This document shows positions 26,009 to 34,665 of a stretch of DNA of 64,000 nucleotides, one piece after another. The stretch's first letter is position 1, and the number at the start of each line of letters is the position of its first letter. A program made the translations under genes and the position numbers. The notes beneath the pieces were generated by a model. It had not been told where the DNA came from. It ran no database searches and saw nothing but the letters and a program-made list of their open reading frames with translations. Origin of the DNA: Aminobacter aminovorans (lineage in GTDB: Bacteria; Pseudomonadota; Alphaproteobacteria; Rhizobiales; Rhizobiaceae). The stretch lies in NCBI RefSeq assembly GCF_900445235.1, contig NZ_UFSM01000001.1:4665501-4729500 (forward strand), written 5' to 3'.

Positions 26009-26392
26009 CTATTCGCATTCCAGCTTCGGCTTGCGGAAGTTGGTGATGTACCAGCGACCTTCGGACCTGGTGGCGTAGAATGTGTAGAAGCACTCCTGCT
26101 CCTCGACATAGCCGGGAGTGGTCGTCTCCTCATAGCGCGTGCCGCGCCTGGTGTCGCGATACTCGCCACTGGTCGAGCCGGCAACTGCGTTTGTCGATAT
26201 CTTGCTCCACTGATAGGCGCGCTGTCCGCGGCCGAGTTCGATCACCGACGTAGGCGGACCGTAGTCGATGATGACCGACTCGAGCGGCTGGCCGATATAG
26301 CCCTTCATGACGTCCGACTGGCAGCCGGCCAGGAAGACGGCGGCGGCGATGGCAAGTGTGCCGACAGCGCGGCGTGCAGTGCTGAGAGACAT
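26009..26392 (-). CDS. Hypothetical lipoprotein
   Basis: A 127-residue protein with a signal peptide and lipobox (AAAVFLAGCQ, Cys about 24), so likely anchored in the envelope. The mature part starts SDVMKGYIGQPLESVIIDYG, resembling the BamE-like/SmpA-type small lipoprotein layout in which a short helix precedes beta strands (GRWYITNFRKPKLECE at the end). The family is uncertain. It lies upstream of the two-component operon on the same strand and divergent from the sigma factor. Confidence 0.65.
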   Translation of the reverse strand: MSLSTARRAVGTLAIAAAVFLAGCQSDVMKGYIGQPLESVIIDYGPPTSVIELGRGQRAYQWSKISTNAVAGSTSGEYRDTRRGTRYEETTTPGYVEEQECFYTFYATRSEGRWYITNFRKPKLECE

Positions 26393-26576
26393 GTGTGATC
26401 CCAGGTTGTGGATGATGTTTCCGGGCAGCTACGCCGCCAAGATTGCATCTACATTGCAGCAGCCCGGGTGATCGCAGCCGGCATCGGGAATCTCTCTTGT
26501 CCTCGGAATTTAAACCTGATTAAAAGATGCAACTTTTAGCGGTGACGGCCTGTCATCGCCCTTGGGCGGTCAATCC

Positions 26577-27080
26577 ATGGCATCGACAACAAGCGCGATC
26601 GAGCAGCTTTTCGTGACCGAGCGCTCACGTCTGCGGCGGTTGATCGCGCGCATCGTCGGCAGCCGCCAGGACGCCGAAGACGTCATCCAGGACACCTATC
26701 TCAGGCTCGGCGACCGCGACCTTACGCCTGCCGACCGCGGCCTGGTGGTCAGTGCCGCCAAGAACCTCGCGCTCGACCACAAGCGCGGCCATGCGGTCCG
26801 TACGAACTTCACCCAGAACGTCTTGCCAGAACAGATGACGCGACAGGCAGCCCAGCCCGAAGAGATCGTGGCGGCGCGACAGGACCTTGCCGATTTTCTC
26901 GGCGCCATCAACACGCTGCCGCAGCGCAGGGCGCAGATCTTCCTGCTCGCCCGGGTCGACGGCATGCCTTACGCGCAGATCGCCAAGGCGCTTAACATTT
27001 CCCTGAGCACGGTGGAAAAGGAGATGGCTAGCGCGCTGGCCTTCTGTCACCAGTGGCAGCGCAAACGCGAAATCTCGTGA
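26577..27080 (+). CDS. FecI-type ECF sigma factor
   Basis: A 167-residue extracytoplasmic-function sigma factor. Region 2 has the core-binding DAEDVIQDTYLRLGDRDL, and region 4 the recognition helix in MPYAQIAKALNISLSTVEKE. The ATG at 26577 is preferred over a TTG at 26562; neither has a strong ribosome site. With the FecR-like protein and TonB receptor that follow, it forms a cell-surface signalling unit in which occupied receptor releases the sigma factor for RNA polymerase. Confidence 0.9.
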   Translation: MASTTSAIEQLFVTERSRLRRLIARIVGSRQDAEDVIQDTYLRLGDRDLTPADRGLVVSAAKNLALDHKRGHAVRTNFTQNVLPEQMTRQAAQPEEIVAARQDLADFLGAINTLPQRRAQIFLLARVDGMPYAQIAKALNISLSTVEKEMASALAFCHQWQRKREIS

Positions 27081-27150
27081 GGGATATGCGCAGCTGAATC
27101 GTTCTCTGTATAAGGGCACGATTGCCCATCGAGGGAACGTCGAGCTTCGT

Positions 27151-28128
27151 ATGTCCGAGAACTCAAGGTCAGCCGAGATCAGCGACCAGGCCATCCGCGA
27201 AGCGGCGGAGTGGTTCGCTCGCCTGCAAAGCACTGGGGTCACCGATGCGGACCGGTCGGCGTTCCGGGCCTGGCTGGCCATGGACCGCGCCAATCACGAC
27301 GCCTTCAGTAAGACCAAGAAGCTGTGGCACGAACTCGCCGTGCCGGCGCGGATCGCCGGCCGGGACAGCTGGCATCGCCGGGGGCTTTATCGCCCGACGC
27401 TCGCGCAGCGCGCGGTCAAGACAGGGGCAGCACTTTCGTTCGCCTTCCTCATGTTGGGCTCGGTTGCCCTGTGGCGTGATGCCGGCTTGGTCGACCGGGC
27501 TTTTGCCGAACACGCGACGTCCCCTGGCGAGCACATGCAAGTGGTGCTGCCGGACGGTTCGACCGCCTATCTCGACGGCGACAGCGCCCTCGACACCGAC
27601 TTCAAGGGCCAGGATCGGTCGGTCGCCATCCTGCGCGGGCGCGTCTGGTTCGACGTCGTAAGAGATGAATCCAAGCCTTTCCGCGTCACGGTGAACGAGG
27701 TGGAAGTCAGGGTTCTCGGCACCGCCTTCGCGGTCGAGGACGAGGCCAGCGAGGTCAAGGTCACGGTGGAACGCGGGCTTGTCGCGATTGCAGCGCCCGG
27801 TCTCGCCGGCGAACAGCTGACTGCCGGAGAGGCACTATCGGTTGCCCCCGGTCAAGGCGCGTCGAGGATCACGGTCGACGCCGATACGGAGCTGGCCTGG
27901 CGACGCGGCCTGATCGTGATGAACCACACGCCGCTGGCAAAGGTCATCGACGAACTTGGCCGCATATCGGCCGGACGCATCATCGTTCGCGACGAGAGCC
28001 TGCGCGACCTGCGCCTGTCTGGCGTCTTCAAGGCGGACGAGCCTGAGACCATCCTCGCGGCCCTTCACTCGACGCTCGGCCTCCGGACGTTTCGTGTGCC
28101 TGGCATCGCCACCGTCATCTATCGCTAG
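27151..28128 (+). CDS. FecR-like anti-sigma/sigma regulator
   Basis: A 325-residue inner-membrane regulator. The N-terminal cytosolic domain (about 12-60: AIREAAEWFARLQSTG, FRAWLAMDRANHDAFSKTKK) binds the sigma factor. One membrane helix lies near 92-110 (GAALSFAFLMLGSVALW). The periplasmic FecR domain follows (VVLPDGSTAYLDGDSAL, VEVRVLGTAFAVEDEASEV). The C-terminus (IDELGRISAGRIIVRDESLR) is a secretin/TonB-short-like domain that would contact the receptor. Middle gene of the trio. Confidence 0.9.
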   Translation: MSENSRSAEISDQAIREAAEWFARLQSTGVTDADRSAFRAWLAMDRANHDAFSKTKKLWHELAVPARIAGRDSWHRRGLYRPTLAQRAVKTGAALSFAFLMLGSVALWRDAGLVDRAFAEHATSPGEHMQVVLPDGSTAYLDGDSALDTDFKGQDRSVAILRGRVWFDVVRDESKPFRVTVNEVEVRVLGTAFAVEDEASEVKVTVERGLVAIAAPGLAGEQLTAGEALSVAPGQGASRITVDADTELAWRRGLIVMNHTPLAKVIDELGRISAGRIIVRDESLRDLRLSGVFKADEPETILAALHSTLGLRTFRVPGIATVIYR

Positions 28129-28227
28129 AGTCCAGCCTCGAGATTCTTTTACGGTTTCGCCGACCGTCAGTCGTTCCCTTGATGTGGGGCCGGACGGCTC
28201 CGACGAATAACCGGGGACGATCCGAGA

Positions 28228-30900
28228 ATGTCTGGAATGAGGACCGCGCTGGCCTTTGGCAGCGCATCGATGCTGGCGATTGTGGCGAGTTCCGCGTTTC
28301 CGATCATGGCAATCGCGCAAACAACCCAAACCGAGGCGCGTGCCGGCAGCCATGACTTCAACATCCCGGCAAAATCCTTGCTCGCAGCGCTTGCCGACTA
28401 TACGGCGGCCACCGGCATTCAGGTCGTCAGGCCGAGCGGTGCCCCGATCTCCGGGCGGTCCGGCGCGGTAGTGGGCCGGCTCTCTCCGGCAAGTGCGCTG
28501 GCGCGGCTGCTCGGCCCGAGCGGCCTGGAGTTCCAGTTCGTCGATGCCAGGACGGTCAGCATCCGTGCGAAGACAGGCAACGAGGCGGCGCTGCCCGTCA
28601 CCAACGGCTCGCTCGTGCTCGATGTCATAAGGGTTGATGGCGGCGGCGGCGCCCCGGTCTACGAGCCATACGAGACGGCTGCCCCGACCGCCTACATCCC
28701 GCAGGAAACCATCGATCGCTTCCGCGGCAGCAGCCCGGCCGACATGCTGCGCGGGACGCCGGGCGTGATGTCGGGCGAAGCCCGCAACGGTGCTGGTGCC
28801 ATCGACGTCAACATTCGCGGCATGCAGGGCATGGGCCGCGTCGCCGTCACCGTCGACGGCGCCAGCAACGCAGTAACCATCTATCAGGGCTACCAGGGCG
28901 TCTCCAACCGCACCTTCGTCGACCCGGACCTGCTCGGCGGCATCAGCATCGCCAAGGGATCGGACGCAGCCTCCAACGGCATCGCCGGATCGGTGGCGAT
29001 GCGGACGTTGGAAGCGCGCGACATCATCAAGGACGGCAAGAATTTCGGCGTGCGCCTGAAGGGCGGTTTCGGCACCAACACGTCGAACCCGCCTCCGGTG
29101 GATACGATAGGCGGTTACGAATGGCCGAGCATACCGTGGGCAGCCCCCCAGATCCCTGTCGCCAGTACTGCAGGCATGGAGCGCCCGAGCTTGCTCAAGC
29201 CGACCAGCGGCTCCGGCAGCGCGGTGGTCGCGTACAGCGAGGGAGACGTCGACCTGATAGCAGGTTATGCCTATCGCAAGCAGGGCAACTACCATGCCGG
29301 GACCAATGGTCCTGCGGCGCAGCCGGTGGCAAAGGGACCAACACCATTCTGCTTCGACAACGGCATCTGCCTGCCCTCGAGCCCATGGACAAACTACTAC
29401 GACAATGAAGGCATTACCGGTTATCGCGCCGGCGAGGAGGTGCTGAACACCCAGCTCGAAACCAAATCCTGGATCGGCAAAGGGACCTTTCGCTTTGGCG
29501 ACGGACAGAGCGTCGAACTCGGCTACACCGGCTTCCGCAGCGAGGCCGGCGACTTGCTGGCCTCGCGACTGACAAGCAAGCGCGGTCAGCCGACGCAAGC
29601 GGCGCAAACCACCGGCACGACACTCGACACTGGAACCGTACGCTACAAATGGAAGCCGGAGGAGAACGAGCTCGTCGACCTCAAGGCCAATCTCTGGCTG
29701 ACCCGCCTCGACTTGCGCAACTCCAGGCGCGATGGTTGGCCTGCTCCGCGTCCAGGTGATCCCCGCGTCGGTTCTGACTCTTTGTTGTGGGGGGCCGACG
29801 CCACCAATGCATCCAAACTCTCCACCGGATACGGTGCCGTCGACCTGACTTATGGGCTGTCCTATCTCGGTGAGGATACCCAACCCACCGACTACACACG
29901 TTCCCTGAAGGGCTGGCTCAACCTGCGCGACGGACGTAGGCAGGAGGCTGCGGTCTTCGTCAAGGGATCGTGGGAAGCGACCGACTGGCTGACCCTCAAT
30001 GGCGGCCTGCGCTACCAGCATTATTGGGCGCAGGACCGCAGCACCGGTCCACACCAAGGCATAGGTTTTGTCTACGGCAGCAGCAGCAGCAAAGGCGGCT
30101 TCAGCCCGTCCATCGGCGTCACGCTGGAGCCGATCGAGGGCAGCCAGTTCTACGTCAACTATTCCAACGCGATGCGTTCCCCGAGCATCATCGAGACGAC
30201 GACCGCCTTCACCATGAACATCAACTCCAATGTGAGGCCGGAGCGTTCGAGCAACTGGGAGATCGGCACAAACCTGCGCCGGGACAATGTGTTTACCGGT
30301 GACGATAGTGCCATGCTCAAGTTCGGATACTTCGACTGGTCGGTGAAGGACTACATCGCGCGAGAATGGCACACCACCTCGGGTTCGTCCGGCATGCGCA
30401 TCCACAACATCGACAGCGCGCATTTCGCCGGCCTGGAACTCTCTGGCCGCTACGAGATCGGCGCCTTCACGGCGGAGCTCGCTGCTAACTACTACACCGA
30501 CGTGCAGTTCTGCCGAACGGCGTCCACCTGCGGGAACAAGTCGCTCTATGCAGACTACGCCACCAACCAGGTGCCGCCGCGCTATTCGGTCGACCTGACG
30601 CTGACGCAGAAGCTGATGGATGACGCGCTGACCATTGGCGGCAGAGTTTCGCATGTCGGGCGGCGCGCCGTCGGCCACGGCGACGTCACCGCCCAGGGTG
30701 CGTCGCAGTTCATCGCGCTGGTCAACTGGAAGCCCTACACGCTGGTCGACGTGTTCGCCGAATACAAGTTCAACGAAAACCTGACCGGCACCGTCCGCAT
30801 CCAGAACCTGACCGACACCTATTACGTCGATCCGCTGAGCCTCGTGGTGCAGCCGGGACCCGGCCGCACGTTCTACGGCTCGCTGACCGCCAGCTTCTAG
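28228..30900 (+). CDS. TonB-dependent receptor with N-terminal signalling (STN) domain, possibly heme type
   Basis: An 890-residue outer-membrane receptor. Signal peptide to about residue 32, then an STN signalling domain (about 41-120: HDFNIPAKSLLAALADYTA, GRLSPASALARLLGPSGL). A plug follows (about 155-280: DMLRGTPGVMSGEARNGAG, DVNIRGMQGMGRVAVTVDG). The beta-barrel ends in FYGSLTASF with terminal Phe. The segment FYVNYSNAMRSPSIIETT followed by NSNVRPERSSNWEIG aligns with the FRAP/NPNL region of heme and hemophore receptors, so heme is a reasonable but unproven ligand. A GC-rich hairpin (30908-30924) separates it from the convergent gene. No hemophore or ABC importer is next to it. Confidence 0.88.
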   Translation: MSGMRTALAFGSASMLAIVASSAFPIMAIAQTTQTEARAGSHDFNIPAKSLLAALADYTAATGIQVVRPSGAPISGRSGAVVGRLSPASALARLLGPSGLEFQFVDARTVSIRAKTGNEAALPVTNGSLVLDVIRVDGGGGAPVYEPYETAAPTAYIPQETIDRFRGSSPADMLRGTPGVMSGEARNGAGAIDVNIRGMQGMGRVAVTVDGASNAVTIYQGYQGVSNRTFVDPDLLGGISIAKGSDAASNGIAGSVAMRTLEARDIIKDGKNFGVRLKGGFGTNTSNPPPVDTIGGYEWPSIPWAAPQIPVASTAGMERPSLLKPTSGSGSAVVAYSEGDVDLIAGYAYRKQGNYHAGTNGPAAQPVAKGPTPFCFDNGICLPSSPWTNYYDNEGITGYRAGEEVLNTQLETKSWIGKGTFRFGDGQSVELGYTGFRSEAGDLLASRLTSKRGQPTQAAQTTGTTLDTGTVRYKWKPEENELVDLKANLWLTRLDLRNSRRDGWPAPRPGDPRVGSDSLLWGADATNASKLSTGYGAVDLTYGLSYLGEDTQPTDYTRSLKGWLNLRDGRRQEAAVFVKGSWEATDWLTLNGGLRYQHYWAQDRSTGPHQGIGFVYGSSSSKGGFSPSIGVTLEPIEGSQFYVNYSNAMRSPSIIETTTAFTMNINSNVRPERSSNWEIGTNLRRDNVFTGDDSAMLKFGYFDWSVKDYIAREWHTTSGSSGMRIHNIDSAHFAGLELSGRYEIGAFTAELAANYYTDVQFCRTASTCGNKSLYADYATNQVPPRYSVDLTLTQKLMDDALTIGGRVSHVGRRAVGHGDVTAQGASQFIALVNWKPYTLVDVFAEYKFNENLTGTVRIQNLTDTYYVDPLSLVVQPGPGRTFYGSLTASF

Positions 30901-30939
30901 GCGGGGGCCCGCTTGCCAAGCGGGGGCTAGGCAGGCGGG

Positions 30940-32064
30940 CTACACCTTCCTGACGATGACGCTGCCGGCGGAGTAACCGGCACCGAAAGAGCAGATGACG
31001 CCGAGGCTGCCTGATGGCAGGTCGTTGGAGAATTTCGAAAACGCGATGATCGAGCCGGCCGACGAGGTGTTGGCGTAGTCCTGCAGCACGTTGGGCTGCT
31101 CTTCGCGGGTCGGCTCGCGGCCAAGCACGCGCGAGCCGATCAGGTCGTTCATGCCCTTGTTGGCCTGGTGCAGCCACAGCCGCGACAGATCGGCAGGCGC
31201 GATGCCTTGTTCGGCGAGATGGGAGAGCATCAGTTCTGCGACCATCGGCACCACCTGCTTGAAGACCTTGCGACCCTCCTGGTGGAACTGCATATCGCGC
31301 CGATCAGCCATGTGGCCCTCGCGGGTGCGGCGCAGGAAGCCGTTGTTGTTGCGGATGTTGTTGGAGAACTCGGTCAGGCAACGCGTCGCCAGCACCTCAT
31401 AGGCGTTGTCCGCCTTCACCTCGTCGGCGCGCTGCAGCACGACGGCGGTGCAGACATCACCAAAGATGAAGTGGCAGTCGCGGTCGCGCCATTCCTGGTG
31501 GCCGGAGGTGATCTCGGGATTGACCATCAGGATGGCGCGGGCCGAGCCGGTGCGGATCATGTCAGCGGCAAGCTGGATGCCGAAGGTCGCCGAGGAACAG
31601 GCGACGTTCATGTCGAAGGCAAAACCCTTGATGCCGAGCGCCTGCTGCACCTCGATGGCAACCGCCGGATAGGCGCGCTCGTGGTTGGAGGCAGCACAGA
31701 TGACGGCGTCGATGTCGGCGGCAGTCAGGCCTGCCTTCTTCAGCGCCTCATCGGCCGCCTTGACCGAGATCTCTGCCATCAGCGACAGTTCGTCCTCAGT
31801 GCGCTCGGGCAGCACAGGGTGCATGATGCCTGGATCGAGAATGCCGAACTTGGAGACGACATGGCGGCGCTCGATGCCGGATGCCTTGACGATGAACTCT
31901 TCCGACGACATCGCCATCGACGCGCGCTCGCCGGCTTCGATGGCGTCGGCGTGCAGCTTGTTCTGGCGGTGGGCATACTCGTTGTAGGAGGCCACCAACT
32001 CGGCGTTGGTGATGACTTCCTCCGGCGTGAAGATGCCGGTACCGCTGATCGCAACCCTGTGCAT
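30940..32064 (-). CDS. Beta-ketoacyl-ACP synthase III family protein
   Basis: A 374-residue thiolase-fold enzyme. The Cys-His-Asn triad is intact: NVACSSATFG (Cys156), LWLHQANKGMN (His299) and LQDYANTSSAGS (Asn332). The length and the insert near residues 25-60 (NEYAHRQNKLHADAIEAGER) fit the longer FabH-like group acting on medium acyl chains rather than housekeeping FabH. The end is SFGAGYSAGSVIVRKV. An SDR reductase gene lies 109 bases upstream on the same strand, so the two may act in one lipid or polyketide step. Confidence 0.87.
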   Translation of the reverse strand: MHRVAISGTGIFTPEEVITNAELVASYNEYAHRQNKLHADAIEAGERASMAMSSEEFIVKASGIERRHVVSKFGILDPGIMHPVLPERTEDELSLMAEISVKAADEALKKAGLTAADIDAVICAASNHERAYPAVAIEVQQALGIKGFAFDMNVACSSATFGIQLAADMIRTGSARAILMVNPEITSGHQEWRDRDCHFIFGDVCTAVVLQRADEVKADNAYEVLATRCLTEFSNNIRNNNGFLRRTREGHMADRRDMQFHQEGRKVFKQVVPMVAELMLSHLAEQGIAPADLSRLWLHQANKGMNDLIGSRVLGREPTREEQPNVLQDYANTSSAGSIIAFSKFSNDLPSGSLGVICSFGAGYSAGSVIVRKV

Positions 32065-32173
32065 GGCGTTTCCCGTTGGTTTTGAGCCATTGGAATAGGG
32101 TTCAGGCAGCGTCGGTCAAGCTTTGCGACCACAATTTCAGGTCGAACGCGCGGTTACCTCGCGGCAGAAGCGC

Positions 32174-32926
32174 TCAAATGCAGCGCCCGCCGTCGACTTC
32201 CATGGCAACGCCGGTGATCAGCGAGGCTTCGTCAGAGACGAGGAACAGAGCGGCGTTGGCGATGTCGAGGGGTGTTGAGAAGCGGCCGAGCGGGATCGAA
32301 GCCTTGAACTTCTCGCGGATTTCCGGCGTGTCCTTGCCCATGAACTTTTCCAGCATCCCGGTCTCACCGGCGACCGGGCACAGGCAGTTGACGCGGATGT
32401 TCTTCGGCGCCAGTTCCACCGCCATCGACTTGGTGGCGGTGATCGCCCAGCCCTTGGAGGCGTTGTACCAGGTCAGCCCAGGACGCGGCCTGAGGCCAGC
32501 GGTGGAAGCGGTGGTCAGGATCGAACCGCCGCCCTGGCGCTCCATGATCGGCACCACGGCGCGGGCGGCGTGGTAGATCGCCTTCATGTTGACGGCGGTG
32601 ATCAGGTCGAAGACATCTTCCTCGACATCGACAAGGTCGCCGTTGCGATGGGTGTAGCCGGCATTGTTGACCATGATGTCGATGCGGCCAAAAGCGCTCT
32701 TGGCGGCATAGACCAGTTCGTCGAATTCGGCGCGTTGCGACACGTCGGTGGTGACTGCGATTGCGCCGTCGCCGATCTCGGATGCAACCCGCTCGGCTTC
32801 CCTGGCATTCAGATCGGCGACGACGATCTTGGCGCCCTCTTCGGCAAAACGCCTGGCCATGCCCTCGCCGAAACCGGCAGCACCGCCGGTGATGATCGCG
32901 ACCTTGTCCTTCAGCCTGTCCGCCAC
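32174..32926 (-). CDS. Short-chain dehydrogenase/reductase
   Basis: A 250-residue classical SDR. The cofactor motif is ITGGAAGFGEGMARRF, with an Asp-containing second strand (KIVVADLNAREA, suggesting NAD), NNAGYT, the catalytic Ser in LTTASTAGLRP and the Tyr-Lys pair in TWYNASKGWAITATKS. The end is ASLITGVAMEVDGGRCI. The GTG at 32926 is chosen because AAGGGA lies 6-11 bases before it and homologues start there; an upstream ATG at 33040 adds an unrelated extension. Probably in one transcript with the KAS III gene. Confidence 0.9.
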   Translation of the reverse strand: MADRLKDKVAIITGGAAGFGEGMARRFAEEGAKIVVADLNAREAERVASEIGDGAIAVTTDVSQRAEFDELVYAAKSAFGRIDIMVNNAGYTHRNGDLVDVEEDVFDLITAVNMKAIYHAARAVVPIMERQGGGSILTTASTAGLRPRPGLTWYNASKGWAITATKSMAVELAPKNIRVNCLCPVAGETGMLEKFMGKDTPEIREKFKASIPLGRFSTPLDIANAALFLVSDEASLITGVAMEVDGGRCI

Positions 32927-33084
32927 GTTACGTCCCTTCGAATCGAACACCGTCACCAGTCTCTCATCGAAAACGAAAACGCTGCCATCAGCAACTGACA
33001 AACGACTGCCGCCAGACACCCCGCTTGCGGCTCTGTTCAAATAATTCTAAAGTAAAGATCAGCCTCTGAGTGGGGGACGCAAAC

Positions 33085-34431
33085 ATGAAACTTCGTTTCT
33101 TATTTGCATTGTTTTCAGCAAGCGCAGGTCTGTTCATCGGTTTCCAGCAAGCAGCAAATGCCGCCTGCGTCGTGCCGAGCTATAACCAGAAGCGCGGCAT
33201 ACCGCCTGGCTTCACCGAAGCGCAAGGCTTCAAGGGCCGTTTCGACTTCCCCGCAAGCACCAGTGAACCGCTGCCGACCTTCCTGTCGATCGACTTCACC
33301 CAGGATTGGCGCGCCTACATCCAGGCGGTGCTCGACTATTCGCTCGAAGGCAATATCGCCGTCGACTTCGACGTCGCCAACAACAATGTGCGCAACTGGT
33401 ACCATGCGCTGTGGATGCATCCGGGCAATTCGGGACGGGAGTTCCTGCACGGCCTGACCAAGGAGCGCGCGACCGATCCGGAACAGCTGGCCGAAGGTGT
33501 GACCAAGTCTTTCGACACCTGGGCGGTAGGCTTCTACAACGCGCTAGGGGCAACGACCTTCGCCAAAGTGTGGAGCGATTTGTGCAGCCCCAGGATCGAC
33601 GACATCTACTTTCCCATCGGCACGACGTCGTTCAAACTGCTGTTCACCACCGCCACGGCAGCGGACATCCCCTATCTCGCCGGCGCGCCCGAATGGGACG
33701 GCGACATCGGCCGTGCGCCCAACCGCATCGGCAAGCTGCGCCTCTACCAGATCGACATTGCCGTGCGCGATCCGCGCTCGCTGCAGACCGGATGGGTGTT
33801 CGGCACCTTCGTCTATCAGGGCAGCGAACCCGGCACCGACCCATGGAAAAAGCTGGTGCCGGTCGGCTTGAGCTGGGGCAACGACCGCTTCGTGCCGCCG
33901 CCAGGGCAATTGCGCCAGAACGTGCTCAACGAAACGCTCGAAGGCAAGATCTACGGCTGGGCCGCGCGCAAGGAGCTTGGCTGGGGCGGGCGCGTCAACG
34001 GGCCGGCCGACAACCAGATCAGCTCGTGCGTGTCCTGCCACGGTTCGGCGCAATATCCGCGCAGCGACGATTTCGGCAACCTGCCACGGCAACCGGCAAT
34101 GCCGATCGATTACCAGCGCCGACTGCTGGAGTATTTTCGCGACGTCTTCGCCGGCGGTGCGTTCGACGGCGAGGCGCGCTACTTCGGCACGCAGACGGCT
34201 GTCTTGGCACGGCCGCTCGATTATTCGCTGCAGCTGCAGGCCGGCATCGAGCGCATGTGCGCAACAGTTACCGCGCGCGAAGCACCGTTCAACGACGACA
34301 CGGTCCCCACCCCGCCGGTTTGCCCCGCACCCCCTGCTATCGTGGCTGGTGGCCCGGAAAGCATGTCGGCCGGGCCGGCGCTTGCCGACCGCGACGACAC
34401 GATCGACGCGCTGCTGGAGCCGATCAGGTAG
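33085..34431 (+). CDS. Periplasmic c-type heme protein of unknown family
   Basis: A 448-residue exported protein with a signal peptide (MKLRFLFALFSASAGLFIGF, cleavage near ANA-AC). The only recognised motif is one heme c site, SSCVSCHGSAQYP, with Cys315, Cys318 and His319. A large N-terminal domain of about 300 residues precedes it, rich in Trp/Tyr (NNVRNWYHALWMHPGNSGRE, DPWKKLVPVGLSWGNDRF). The C-terminus is acidic and Pro-rich. GGGGGA lies before the ATG. It stands alone. Function unknown; a single-heme redox or sensor role is possible. Confidence 0.75.
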   Translation: MKLRFLFALFSASAGLFIGFQQAANAACVVPSYNQKRGIPPGFTEAQGFKGRFDFPASTSEPLPTFLSIDFTQDWRAYIQAVLDYSLEGNIAVDFDVANNNVRNWYHALWMHPGNSGREFLHGLTKERATDPEQLAEGVTKSFDTWAVGFYNALGATTFAKVWSDLCSPRIDDIYFPIGTTSFKLLFTTATAADIPYLAGAPEWDGDIGRAPNRIGKLRLYQIDIAVRDPRSLQTGWVFGTFVYQGSEPGTDPWKKLVPVGLSWGNDRFVPPPGQLRQNVLNETLEGKIYGWAARKELGWGGRVNGPADNQISSCVSCHGSAQYPRSDDFGNLPRQPAMPIDYQRRLLEYFRDVFAGGAFDGEARYFGTQTAVLARPLDYSLQLQAGIERMCATVTAREAPFNDDTVPTPPVCPAPPAIVAGGPESMSAGPALADRDDTIDALLEPIR

Positions 34432-34665
34432 AGCCAGAGCTGAGCCACTTCCCAGCCATTGCCAAGAATGCGCATCAGCATCCGGCGGCCGGTCCGCGTC
34501 TCACGCCATCAAACGACAGATATCCGGCTGGCGCTCCGGCCTCGTCTGGACCACTATCAAATCTTCGCGTGTGACACCGTGGCAGTGGCTTTGGGGCTAG
34601 TGCTTTTAAATCGATTAGCATATATCAGGCGTCGACATCACGACCGTCTTGAAAACGGATAGAAC

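Noticed and set aside
26500..26560. Iron box (Fur, RirA or Irr) before the sigma factor
   Set aside because: TTTAA-N6-TTAAA is present but does not match a known iron-box consensus well.
27835..30678. 947-codon minus-strand open frame
   Set aside because: Antisense to the FecR and TonB-receptor genes; high GC keeps this frame open, and its composition shows no domain.
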